A stretch of DNA of 64,000 nt, from contig OZ253569.1 in assembly GCA_965262875.1 (NCBI GenBank), forward strand, positions 4,526,001-4,590,000, in the 5' to 3' direction. The stretch comes from JBALVT01 sp965262875 (GTDB lineage: Bacteria; Pseudomonadota; Gammaproteobacteria; Pseudomonadales; Halieaceae). Made by a program: the position numbers and the translations under genes. Shown one piece after another: positions 37,715-46,915 of the stretch. The number at the start of each line of letters is the position of its first letter. The stretch's first letter is position 1. The notes under the pieces are model-generated. The model made no database searches and was not told where the DNA came from. It saw only the letters and a list, made by a program, of their open reading frames with translations.

Positions 37715-39145
37715 ATGAGTGACCAAAAAATAAAACTGGCCGAAAGCCTAATGAATGACCCCATGGATTTTTTTAATCACTCGATAACGCAAATGCATAT
37801 GTTCCCAAGAGACGAGCTTGAAGAACTGCAGCGTACCGCGATGTCCATCCGCTTTAAGGAACACTACGAGAGTATCGAGATGTTGCGTACTCTGGCCGAC
37901 CGGTTGGGGGTAACCCAGTTGGAGGATTTCAATGATGTAGTGCCGCTTTTCTTTGCGCACACGGCTTTCAAGTCCTACCCGGCGTCGCTTCTTGATGGCA
38001 AACGTTTTGATCTCATGACCAAGTGGTTGGACAAGCTCACCAGCTACGACCTGTCCAATGTAGACGTCAGTGCGTGTAACAGTATTGATGAGTGGATCGA
38101 ATGCCTGGATGAACAAACACCTCTTGAAACCATTACTTCATCGGGAACGACCGGAACGATTTCGCTTATCCCCAAATCGAAAACAGGCGCGCGATATACC
38201 ATGGAAGTGTGGAAGATGTTCCTGTTCCAGACCTTTGGCAAAGAGCCGACTGCCGAAGAGCTTGACCCCGAAGTCGATGTTATCTGGCCCAACCATGCCA
38301 AGGGCAAGTTGGGCCACCTGCGCTTGGCTAGTATGCTCAAAAAAGCCTTTACCGGCGGCGACGAGAGTCGTTTTCACACGCTGTATGAAGGCGCTATCGA
38401 CACAGATCTTATGTTTCTTGCCAGTAAGATGCGAGCCGCCGCATCCAGAGGTGAGTTAGACCGACTGGAGATAGACCCAAAGCTGCTTGCGCGTAAAGAT
38501 GAGTTTGAAGCGATGCAGGCACGACGCCCCGAAGAAATGTCCGAGTTCTTTGAGAAGTGTACCAATGAATTGCGCGGTAAGCGGATCTTTATGACCAGCG
38601 CTTACCCCATTATGTACGAAGTTGCAGTGGCGGGTCTGGAACGTGGTGCTAAAAATGTATTTGCCGCCAACTCTGCCATATTGACAGGTGGCGGAACCAA
38701 GGGCGTAGCGCTGCCCGACAACTTCATGGACACCATCAACGAATTTCTGGGTGTAGACAAAATTCAGGAGGGGTATGGAATGTCCGAAATCTCAGCCTTT
38801 CACTGGGCTTGTGATCACGGTCACTATCATGTGCAGCCCTGGGTTATTCCCTTCCTGCTAGACCCGGATACCAGCGAGCCACTGCCGCGTGAAGGCGTTC
38901 AGACCGGGCGGGCTGCGTTCTACGACATTTTCAATGAAAGCCACTGGGGCGGGATAATTTCCGGCGATGAAATTACCATCGACTGGAGCACGCCTTGTGC
39001 TTGCGGGCTCAACAGTGTGCATATTCACCACGACATCATGCGCTATAGCGAAAAGCAGGGTGTAGAAGATGACCGCATCAGCTGTTCTGCTACGGAGGAT
39101 GTCCAGAACGAAGCGATCAACTTCATGAAGGAGTTCGAGGGGTGA
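37715..39145 (+). CDS. LuxE-like acyl-protein synthetase (adenylate-forming)
   Basis: Protein of 476 residues. The adenylation P-loop is SSGTTGT (about 142-148), and the later GGGTKGVALP and EGYGMSE motifs are those of the LuxE/PaaK-type AMP-forming fold. LuxE activates a fatty acid as acyl-AMP and passes it to a Cys on itself and then to LuxC reductase. A good ribosome site (GGAG) precedes the ATG. The stop overlaps the LuxC-like start (GTGA), so the pair is translated together. No luciferase genes are present. The acid used is unknown. Confidence 0.88.
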   Translation: MSDQKIKLAESLMNDPMDFFNHSITQMHMFPRDELEELQRTAMSIRFKEHYESIEMLRTLADRLGVTQLEDFNDVVPLFFAHTAFKSYPASLLDGKRFDLMTKWLDKLTSYDLSNVDVSACNSIDEWIECLDEQTPLETITSSGTTGTISLIPKSKTGARYTMEVWKMFLFQTFGKEPTAEELDPEVDVIWPNHAKGKLGHLRLASMLKKAFTGGDESRFHTLYEGAIDTDLMFLASKMRAAASRGELDRLEIDPKLLARKDEFEAMQARRPEEMSEFFEKCTNELRGKRIFMTSAYPIMYEVAVAGLERGAKNVFAANSAILTGGGTKGVALPDNFMDTINEFLGVDKIQEGYGMSEISAFHWACDHGHYHVQPWVIPFLLDPDTSEPLPREGVQTGRAAFYDIFNESHWGGIISGDEITIDWSTPCACGLNSVHIHHDIMRYSEKQGVEDDRISCSATEDVQNEAINFMKEFEG

Positions 39146-40599
39146 GCAACTTCGACGTCCCCCTGTTCATTCGCGGAAAGCTTATTCAGGAGAACTGGGT
39201 AGAGTTTGGCGGCCGGGGAACTGGCAGTGCATTCAGGGCACCGGACATTCATCAGTATATTGATGAACTACCGCTGAAGAGCCCGATGATGATGGCCGAT
39301 CTGTATGATGTTTCCTTCGAAGAAATACTCGATGTGTTGGAGCGACTGGGAGCGGCGCTGAATTTTGAAACCAACCCCTATATACAAGAAGCCTATGAAG
39401 CGGGTCTGGTAGCAGCAAACTATCCGTCTGAAATACTTAAGGGGAGCTATGTCCAACTGCCGATGGTGTTCAATCGCGACACGATTCGTGAAATTGCGGA
39501 ACAGCGAATCGGAATCGATTACCTGGAGGGGTGGGTCGAGCAGACTCTAACTGACGGCCGGGATTTGCGCATAAGGGCATTCGGCGCCAGGGCTCTGCAT
39601 ATTCCAGCGGGCAATGGTGGGCTGGTGTCTGCCATTACTATTATTCGAAATGTGATTACACGCAGTGACGCTATTATCAAGGCACCCTCGAATGACCCCC
39701 TTACCGCGATGGCTATCGTACGCACTTTGCACGATATAGCGCCGGACCACCCTATCACCAGGCACCTGACGGTAGGCTATTGGAAAGGTGGTGATGTAGC
39801 GCTGGAAGAAAAACTCTATCAACCGCAAAACATAGAAAAAATAGTGGCCTGGGGCGGCTTTGCGTCCGTCAAACACGTCACCAAATACATACAGCCTGGC
39901 GTGGAGCTGATTTCCCTGGACCCCAAGCGTAGCGCTACGATTATTGGCCCCGAGGCTTTTGACAGCGAAGAGACTCTGCGCGAAGTGGCCTCGCGCACCG
40001 CCTGCGACATCGGCGTTGCGAATCAGGAGGCCTGTGCCAGTGCAAGAGTGATCTACGTGCTGTGCGGCACCCAGGCAGCGGGCATTGAAAAGATAAACCG
40101 GCTGGGTGAACTGGTCTACGAAAAATTGATGGGCCTGCCGGAATATATTAGCTCCAAGCCCAAGACCTTCAATCGCGATCTCAAAGAGCATCTCGAGGCG
40201 ACTCGCCTGGATGACACCTTCTATCGGATCATTGGCGGGGAAGACCAAGAGGGGGCAATTGTTGTCTCTCAGATTGATGAGCCCGTTGACTATTCCTCGA
40301 TGCTCTCCGGCCGTGTCGCCAACCTGGTGCCTGTCGACAGCATAGAAAAGGTCACGGCTGCGGTTACGGCGCTGACTCAGACAGTGGGTATATACCCAGA
40401 AAGCTTGAAGGAGCAGTTGCGCGAAAAGCTCTCATTGTTTGGGGCACAGCGAATGACCTCGCTCGGCTACGCCTGTTCGCCAAGCGTTGCCATGCCTCAA
40501 GATGCCATCGAGCCCCTGCGCCGAATGTGTAAGTGGATCGTGGAAGAGACCTGTGATCCCGCCAAGGTGCAGCCCTTATGGGGCGATGGAGCCGCCTGA
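39142..40599 (+). CDS. LuxC-like acyl reductase (fatty-acid reductase)
   Basis: Protein of 485 residues of the aldehyde-dehydrogenase-like LuxC family. The catalytic Cys is seen in GVANQEACASARVIYV (Cys 298), with the NADPH-binding region (HIPAGNGGLVSAIT, IIKAPSNDPLTAMAI) upstream. It reduces an activated acyl group to an aldehyde. The GTG start overlaps the LuxE stop by 4 bases. Length is normal for LuxC. Downstream an IS element separates it from a TonB receptor that was probably the next gene. Confidence 0.9.
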   Translation: MSNFDVPLFIRGKLIQENWVEFGGRGTGSAFRAPDIHQYIDELPLKSPMMMADLYDVSFEEILDVLERLGAALNFETNPYIQEAYEAGLVAANYPSEILKGSYVQLPMVFNRDTIREIAEQRIGIDYLEGWVEQTLTDGRDLRIRAFGARALHIPAGNGGLVSAITIIRNVITRSDAIIKAPSNDPLTAMAIVRTLHDIAPDHPITRHLTVGYWKGGDVALEEKLYQPQNIEKIVAWGGFASVKHVTKYIQPGVELISLDPKRSATIIGPEAFDSEETLREVASRTACDIGVANQEACASARVIYVLCGTQAAGIEKINRLGELVYEKLMGLPEYISSKPKTFNRDLKEHLEATRLDDTFYRIIGGEDQEGAIVVSQIDEPVDYSSMLSGRVANLVPVDSIEKVTAAVTALTQTVGIYPESLKEQLREKLSLFGAQRMTSLGYACSPSVAMPQDAIEPLRRMCKWIVEETCDPAKVQPLWGDGAA

Positions 40600-40664
40600 T
40601 GTACACTTCAGGAAAGTTGTCAGCTATTAGCTTGCCCAGGCACCCAATAAAAAGAGGTTAACTA

Positions 40665-42145
40665 GTCGACCCTGAAAAACGCTTAACATGTTGATTGTAT
40701 TAGATAATACTGGGTATTTGTGAGATGATTTCGACCAGTTTCAAGCCTATTTGGCACTTAATCCGGTCGAAACAAAGGTGGCTCTCGATGAAAGATTCTT
40801 CCCCCGATCACCATCAAATGAGTTTTATGGCTGCTGGGTTGATGGATCAACTCAATCCGAAACACCCTCTGTTACATCTTGCGCGAACCATACCCTGGGA
40901 CTTTTTTGAATCGGAGTTCGCTCCCTTGTATGCGGCAACTGGCAGGCCTGCCAAACCCGTACGCTTGATGGTGGGTTTATCTATTCTCAAGCATATGGAA
41001 AATGTCAGCGACGAGGTTATCGTGCAACACTGGGTACAAAACCCGTATTACCAGGCATTTTGCGGGGAGGTTGAATTCCAGTGGTCATTCCCTTGTGACC
41101 CATCCGATCTGGTGTACTTCCGCAAGCGAGTCGGCGAAAAGGGATTTGAAAAAATATTGGCATCCTCTATCACCATTCATGGTGAGAAAGCGGTCGAAGA
41201 GGAAGTCTGTATTGACACCACAGTACAGGAAAAAAACATCACCTTTCCCACCGATGCAAAGTTGTACCGAAAGATTATTGTTCGTTGCCTGAAATTGGCC
41301 AGGAAAGAAGGGATAACACTTCGCCGCAGTTATGCCAAGGAAATTAAGCAAAGAAAACTGGAATGTCGTTTTGCGGGACATCCCAGGAACCGTGCCAAGG
41401 CCCGCAAAGCCGTTAAGCGGCTAAAGACCATTGCCGGTCGTTTAGTGCGGGAATTGGAGCGTAAACTGCCACTCGACATTCTGGAAAAGCTGGCAGAGGA
41501 CTTTGCACTATTCCATCGTGGACTGAACCAGAAGCGAGGGGATACGAACAAGCTGTACAGCTTGCACGAACCCCATGTCTACTGCATGAGTAAAGGCAAA
41601 GAGCATAAGCGCTATGAATTTGGCACCAAGGTTTCTATCACGACAACTCGGGATTCAAAAATCATTGTTGGTGCCATGGCCTTTGATACGAACAAATTTG
41701 ATGGTCATACGCTGCCGGAGGTGCTGTTGCAATTGAAGCGGCTTAACAAACTGAAACCGGCCGTTGGCTTATGTGATCGGGGTTACAAAGGGAAGAAAAA
41801 GATCAATGACACGCGGATCATAATGCCCAGCACAGGTACTCGGGATACGGATAGTGCCTACCAGGTGCTGATGCGGAAACGTTTTAGAAAGCGGGCTGGC
41901 ATAGAGCCGGTGATCGGCCACCTGAAGTCGGATCATCGATTGAACAAAAGTTATCTCAAAGGATTTGAAGGCGACCAGATTAACGTACTGATGGCTGCTG
42001 CTGCGTTTAACTTCAGGAAGTGGATGAGATTGTTTTTATTGGCCCCGAAAACGGCTTCCTTATGGAGTCGTTTAACGCAGTTTATTATCAAGCCACGGCA
42101 TTACGGCGATGCCGTGATGGCCAATTAGGCTTTTTCAGGGTCGAC
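40665..42145 (+). mobile_element. IS5-family-like element between luxC-like gene and TonB receptor
   Basis: Inverted ends GTCGACCCTGAAAAA (left) and the reverse TTTTTCAGGGTCGAC (right) bound 1481 bases. Direct repeats TAACTA flank it (40659-40664, 42146-42151); if one base of the terminal repeat is counted differently the duplication is AACT. The native sequence before insertion was AAGAGGTTAACTATG, so the element separates the ribosome site from the start codon of the receptor. Confidence 0.88.
40788..42128 (+). CDS. IS5-family-like DDE transposase
   Basis: Protein of 446 residues from ATG 40788 (AAAGGTGG upstream); an ATG at 40725 would add 21 residues. Visible parts: N-terminal domain (MVGLSILKHMENVSDE), first Asp in VCIDTTVQEKNITFPTDAKL, second in VGLCDRGYKGKKK and Glu in RAGIEPVIGHLKSDHRLNKSYLKG. 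The order matches IS5-type transposases; the exact subgroup is not certain. The frame is intact. Confidence 0.88.
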   Translation: MKDSSPDHHQMSFMAAGLMDQLNPKHPLLHLARTIPWDFFESEFAPLYAATGRPAKPVRLMVGLSILKHMENVSDEVIVQHWVQNPYYQAFCGEVEFQWSFPCDPSDLVYFRKRVGEKGFEKILASSITIHGEKAVEEEVCIDTTVQEKNITFPTDAKLYRKIIVRCLKLARKEGITLRRSYAKEIKQRKLECRFAGHPRNRAKARKAVKRLKTIAGRLVRELERKLPLDILEKLAEDFALFHRGLNQKRGDTNKLYSLHEPHVYCMSKGKEHKRYEFGTKVSITTTRDSKIIVGAMAFDTNKFDGHTLPEVLLQLKRLNKLKPAVGLCDRGYKGKKKINDTRIIMPSTGTRDTDSAYQVLMRKRFRKRAGIEPVIGHLKSDHRLNKSYLKGFEGDQINVLMAAAAFNFRKWMRLFLLAPKTASLWSRLTQFIIKPRHYGDAVMAN

Positions 42146-42150
42146 TAACT

Positions 42151-44296
42151 ATGAAAAAAACATTCTTGGTTTCGCGCACTTCCTTGTCCATTGCTATTTC
42201 TGGATTAATAGCGGCCTATACACTCCCGGTGCAGGCGCAAACAGGCCAGAGAAACGGCTTGGCGCTGGAGGAAGTGATTGTCACGGCGCGCAAGCGGGAG
42301 CAGAGCTTGCAGGATGTCTCCTTAGCGGTTACAGCGTTGCCTGACAGTCTACTCAGGGATTCCCTCATCGGCAGTTCCGAAGAGCTGTCTAACCTGGTGC
42401 CGTCGCTGAACCTGAACAAAGGCGGCAACGCGCGCTCAACCTCCTTTAGTATTCGCGGCATCGGCACGACCAGTTTTAGTTCGGGAATCGAATCGAGCGT
42501 TTCAACTCTACTTGACGGTGTCTAACAGCCTCACAGATAACCTGGCTTTTCGCCTAACCGGGTTTCTAAATAAGGATGAGGGCTGGATAGAAAACGTATT
42601 CAACGGTGACACCGTGAATGACTCCGATGAATGGGGCCTACGTGGCAAATTGCTCTGGAACCCCACGGATGCCTTGCAACTGAAATGGACTAGCGACTCC
42701 AGTGAACGCGATTCCAGCTGCTGCACTGCCGTGTTTCGTGATCTGGATCCATTCCCGCAGACTCCACCCAACAACCAGGCAAGGGTAGACGGTCTGCTGG
42801 AGCTCCTGGAACCTGTTGTGCCGGGGGATGAAAATAACACGGCTAACCTCGATGGCGATTTAACTAACGATACCAAAGCGTCTGGCCACAGCCTGGAAAT
42901 CAATTGGGATATTGGAGAACACACGCTCACTTCCATTACTGCGTATCGCGACTGGGAGCAAAATGCCCGGGGCGACAATGACTTTTTGCCCACTGAGATA
43001 CTGGGCTTCCGGCAGGGCGGTTTGTCAGAGCAGGAGCAATTTTCTCAGGAATTGCGTCTAACATCATCAGCGGACCAATTTATATCTTACGTAGTGGGCT
43101 TGTACTACCTGGATCAGACTGTTGACCGCAGGTTTGACCGCTCCTTTGACCTCACAGGTTCAAATCGTATCGAAGCAGTTGCGGACTTCACTGTCGACTC
43201 ACTGAACTATGCCGTCTTCGGTGAAGCCACTATCAACCTGAGCGATCGCTGGAGGATTATCGCGGGCGCGCGCTGGACCTATGACGAGCTGGAGTTCGAT
43301 TTCGAACGTGTAGGCGCTACCCTGGGTGCCAACCCGGAACCGTTCTTCAGTCGCGACACCGATGAAGATGACGTTTCTGGCAAGCTGGTACTGGAATGGG
43401 ACGCTACAGAGTCTGCTCTACTCTATGCCAGCTACGTGCAGGGCTACAAAGGGCCCGCATTTAACGTTGGCTTTGGCTCGCGCCCCGACAACACCGATCC
43501 GGTTGATCCCGAGGTCAGCGATGCCTACGAAATTGGCTTCAAATCAAGCTGGTTTGATAATCGCCTGGTGCTGAATATCGCTGCATTTTACACCGAGTAC
43601 ACCGACTTCCAGGCGAGTAGTTCGCAGTTTCTTCCGGTGCTGGATGAGAACGGCAATTCGGTAGACGAAAATATGGATGGGCGCGACGATGGCGTTTTCA
43701 GCTTCATTTTGTCCAACGTAGGTGAAGTTGAAACGCGGGGCGTGGAGATCGATTTCACCGCCAGGCCGATGGAAAACCTGACCCTGTTTGGCGGTCTCGC
43801 GTACATCAAAGCGGAAATTGTAGAGTTCAAAGGTGGTCCCTGTTCTTTTGGACAGAGTTTTCGCGGCGTAGGTTATCAGGGGCAGGCGACTTGTGGCCTG
43901 AGTCCCGCCGTGCAGGACCTCGACGGCGGCGATTTGCCGGAATCGCCGGACTGGAGATTCACTCTTGCTGCGAATTACCTGATCCCGCTTGCCGACATGC
44001 CTTTCGATCTGGCGGTGAAAGGCAACTACCGCTATCAAGATGATATTCAGTTCCTAGTCGAGCAAGACAAGTATACCACCGAAGATTCCTACGGCATCTT
44101 GGACTTATCGCTGGTGATTGAAGATAAGTCGGAGCACTACACGTTGACGGCATTTGTGAAGAATGTGACCGACGAGTGGTACGTGACTTCCATCGCCGCC
44201 GGCTCCGATATTTTTACGCCCAATGGCTATGTGCATCAGGTGCCGCGTTATGCCGAGCGCACGCTGGGCCTGGAAGCTCGCTACCGCTGGTGGTGA
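42151..44296 (+). pseudogene. TonB-dependent receptor with deleted plug segment and frameshift
   Basis: The N-terminus is a signal peptide, a TonB box (LEEVIVTARKREQ) and the first half of the plug (SIRGIGTTSFSSGIESSVSTLLDGV), then a stop at 42525. The barrel starts again at once in another frame (VSNSLTDNLAFRLTGFLNKDEGW) and runs to RYRW at 44296. The normal second half of the plug, including the RGPQGTLFG motif, about 75-100 residues, is missing. The lesion is a real deletion that also shifted the frame. The receptor cannot work. It probably once followed the LuxE/LuxC operon. Confidence 0.9.
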
Positions 44297-44324
44297 TAGT
44301 ACGTATAACTAGGATTTAGCCCCT

Positions 44325-44852
44325 ATGAAGAAGCTCAGCGACAGCGTACTTCGCAAGACAGCCGACAAGCTAATCGCCGCCCATAGGGAAGCATCGCGCA
44401 GCAACGACTGGTTGTTCTTCGTTGATGAACTGTACGCCGATAATTGTGTGTACACCTGTGAGTATGCAGGAGTGATGCAAGTTGTTGCAAAAGGTATTGA
44501 TCAGATCAAAGCCACGCACTATGGCCGGGATATGCAAGTGGGCTGGGAGGGGTGGACCTTTCCCTATGAGGGTGTATACGTTGGCAGTGACAACAATCTG
44601 ATAACCCATTGGCTGAACCGGGGTCCCGGTCTCAAGCCCGACGGTAGTTATTACCAAACTCCGGGCATCTCATTTATTACCCTAAACGACGAGGCTCGAA
44701 TCTGCCGTCAGTTCGATATGTTTGATCTGGCTCACCAGATGAATTTGTGTGACGAGCTTGAGCAAGCGGGGTTGCTATCTGCCCAACTTAAAGAGCAATG
44801 GGTTCTTCCGATGAAAGAAAAACTTGAGGCGCAGCTTGGCAAGAATCGATAA
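44325..44852 (+). CDS. NTF2/SnoaL-like protein of unknown substrate
   Basis: Protein of 175 residues. Length, the N-terminal helices (LIAAHREASRSNDWLFFVDELYADNCVY) and the curved-sheet segment (NLITHWLNRGPG, ISFITLNDEARICRQFDMFDLAH) suggest the NTF2-like fold used by SnoaL-type cyclases, dehydratases and isomerases. It starts 28 bases after the TonB receptor remnant and is intact. A catalytic role in the same catabolic route is a guess. Confidence 0.6.
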   Translation: MKKLSDSVLRKTADKLIAAHREASRSNDWLFFVDELYADNCVYTCEYAGVMQVVAKGIDQIKATHYGRDMQVGWEGWTFPYEGVYVGSDNNLITHWLNRGPGLKPDGSYYQTPGISFITLNDEARICRQFDMFDLAHQMNLCDELEQAGLLSAQLKEQWVLPMKEKLEAQLGKNR

Positions 44853-44973
44853 AGTCTCTTGCTAAGCCTTTATCCTGAAATGTCGACGAGTTTTTCCTGG
44901 TAATTTATAGCTACCCAGCTTCTGAGCTTGCAACGTATACAATATACCCATTTTGATATTTAGGGGGAAACCA

Positions 44974-45654
44974 ATGAGAAATGTAGCCGTTGTCACGGGA
45001 GCAGGTTCAGGTATTGGTAAAGCCTGTTCCTTCCGTTTTGCGCAGACCACTGACGTCTCGGCCACTGAAAGTTGTGAGCTTCTAGCTGAAAAAGTACTCA
45101 ACAAGTGGGGAGGAATTGATGTCCTGGTGGCAAATGCAGACGTACAAATTGGCGGCAGTCTACTCGAAGCAACGGAAGATGACTGGGATAGAATTATCGG
45201 CATTAACCTCAAGGGAGTAGCTTATTCCTGCAAAGCCGTATTGCCAACGATGATCGAACAGGCCAGCGGCGCTATCGTGATTAATTCTTCAATTAATGCG
45301 GTACGGGGAAAAGCCGGCATGGCTATTTATGATATGAGTAAAGCCGCAGTATTGGCATTGACCAGAAATCTTGCCGTTGAGCACGGAGCGTCAGGAATCA
45401 GAGTCAATGCCGTTTGCCCCGGGGATACCTTAACGGAATTTCATATTGATAAAATGGCGGAGAAAGGTGTCGGTGTTGATCAGTTACGTGAAATGACGCA
45501 AGGCTATGCGTTACTCGGGAGAGCCGGAGAGCCCTCAGAGATCGCCAACGCCATATATTTCCTGGCGGGCGATGAAGCTTCTTTTATTACCGGGCAAGCG
45601 CTTTGTGTGGATGGTGGTTTTTCCGTGACGGGCGGAGGAAATGATAAACCTTAA
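44974..45654 (+). CDS. Short-chain dehydrogenase with internal deletion in the Rossmann fold
   Basis: The ATG 44974 has AGGGGG upstream. The glycine motif VVTGAGSGIGKA and the catalytic set (INSSINAV, then YDMSKAAV, and NAVCPGDT) are present. Between FRFAQ and TTDVSATES about 35-40 residues that normally form beta-2 to beta-3, including the coenzyme-specificity strand, are absent. The protein is 226 residues instead of about 260. The reading frame is kept, so a protein may be made but it is unlikely to bind NAD(P) well. It overlaps the next gene by 14 bases. Confidence 0.8.
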   Translation: MRNVAVVTGAGSGIGKACSFRFAQTTDVSATESCELLAEKVLNKWGGIDVLVANADVQIGGSLLEATEDDWDRIIGINLKGVAYSCKAVLPTMIEQASGAIVINSSINAVRGKAGMAIYDMSKAAVLALTRNLAVEHGASGIRVNAVCPGDTLTEFHIDKMAEKGVGVDQLREMTQGYALLGRAGEPSEIANAIYFLAGDEASFITGQALCVDGGFSVTGGGNDKP

Positions 45655-46645
45655 CGACAACGTAGGCTGGGGGATATTGGGAACTGGGAGAATGGCCGGT
45701 GACTTTGCGGCTGCTTTACAACAAGTAGATGATGCGGCGCTAGTGGCTGTTGCCTCACGTTCGCAGACATCCGCAGATGAGTTCGGGCAGAGCTATGGTA
45801 TCAAAAACTGTTACTCGAGCTATCAACACTTGCTTGGTGATTCGGCAGTGAATGTTGTTTACGTTGCAGCACCCCACACATTGCATAGAGATTTAAGCAT
45901 TATGTGCCTGGAGGCGGGTAAAGCAGTACTTTGTGAAAAACCCTTCGCTATCAATGCCGCTCAGGCAGAAGAAGTGATTAACCTCGCACGAAAGAAAAAC
46001 CTGTTCCTGATGGAGGCTATGTGGACACGTTATGTGCCTGCGATGGACAAACTCAGGGAGCTGTTGGCGGAAGATGCTATCGGTGATGTGCAGTTGATGG
46101 TGGCAGGCGGCGCCTATATGCCGGACTTTGATCCGGAGTTTTATCTGTTCAACAAAGAACTGGGGGGCGGTATTTTATTGGACGCCGGAGTTTATCTGGT
46201 AGCAATGGCGTCTATGGTATTTGGTGCGCCGAAAAAAATTCTCGCAACAGGGGAGCTGGGAGATACCGGAGTAGACGAGCATGACGCTATCCTATTGAGT
46301 CATCAAAATGGTGAGATTGCCAACCTCTTTGTATCGCACCGGGCAAAACACGCCCCTGATATGACCTTGATGGGTAGCAGGGGGAAAATATATCTGCACC
46401 CCCCCATTTTTTGCCCCTCCAAATTAACTCTATGCATAGAGGGGGAGGCTGATCAGACGTTTGATTTTTCAGAGCAAACGAGTGGCTATCGATATGAGGT
46501 GATGGAAGTGAACCGGTGTTTAAAATGCGGTAAAAATGAGAGCACCCTTATGCCGCTTAGTGAGACTTTAGAGATTATGAGAACGATGGATCAGGTACGA
46601 AAACAGATTGGACTTCAATATCCTATGGTGTTAGCGCCACAGTAA
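45641..46645 (+). CDS. Gfo/Idh/MocA family oxidoreductase, 3' end replaced by IS21
   Basis: Protein of 334 residues with an N-terminal Rossmann motif (GWGILGTGRMAGDFA), the family's catalytic EKP (CEKPFAINAAQAEE) and a C-terminal sheet domain (GGGILLDAGVYLVAMAS). Members oxidise or reduce sugars and cyclitols, and include dihydrodiol dehydrogenases. The last codons (LAPQ, stop) come from the IS21 end that starts at 46629, so the native tail is lost, but only a few residues seem affected. It overlaps the SDR gene upstream. Confidence 0.88.
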   Translation: MINLNDNVGWGILGTGRMAGDFAAALQQVDDAALVAVASRSQTSADEFGQSYGIKNCYSSYQHLLGDSAVNVVYVAAPHTLHRDLSIMCLEAGKAVLCEKPFAINAAQAEEVINLARKKNLFLMEAMWTRYVPAMDKLRELLAEDAIGDVQLMVAGGAYMPDFDPEFYLFNKELGGGILLDAGVYLVAMASMVFGAPKKILATGELGDTGVDEHDAILLSHQNGEIANLFVSHRAKHAPDMTLMGSRGKIYLHPPIFCPSKLTLCIEGEADQTFDFSEQTSGYRYEVMEVNRCLKCGKNESTLMPLSETLEIMRTMDQVRKQIGLQYPMVLAPQ

Positions 46646-46723
46646 ACCCGCAGTTATTTGCCGCAGAATAAAAGAACGACAAAGAGGCGACAGTGATCCG
46701 GCTTAACTCCAATCGATCACAGG

Positions 46724-46915
46724 CTAGAACGGCAGCTCATGATTTACCTCGACACTGTCTGTGTACTCTTGTTGCTCAATCCGGATCTCCTCGTACAGTT
46801 GCGCAATCTCATCACCATAGTGATCCCACAGTACCGATCTCAGGTCGCCGAGCAGCTGATAAATACAATCGGCTTGTTCAGCCGTCCAGTAGGTTGTGAT
46901 TTTTAAGGTTTTCAT
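46724..46915 (-). CDS. Small conserved ORF downstream of istB, copy B
   Basis: Identical to the 63-codon ORF of copy A and again overlaps the istB stop by ATGA. No recognised domain. Its conservation in both copies adds little, as the copies are almost identical, but the coupling supports translation. Confidence 0.55.
   Translation of the reverse strand: MKTLKITTYWTAEQADCIYQLLGDLRSVLWDHYGDEIAQLYEEIRIEQQEYTDSVEVNHELPF

Noticed and set aside
37715..40599. Bioluminescence operon
   Set aside because: Only LuxE-like and LuxC-like genes are present; luciferase subunits and the LuxD thioesterase are absent, so light production is not supported here.
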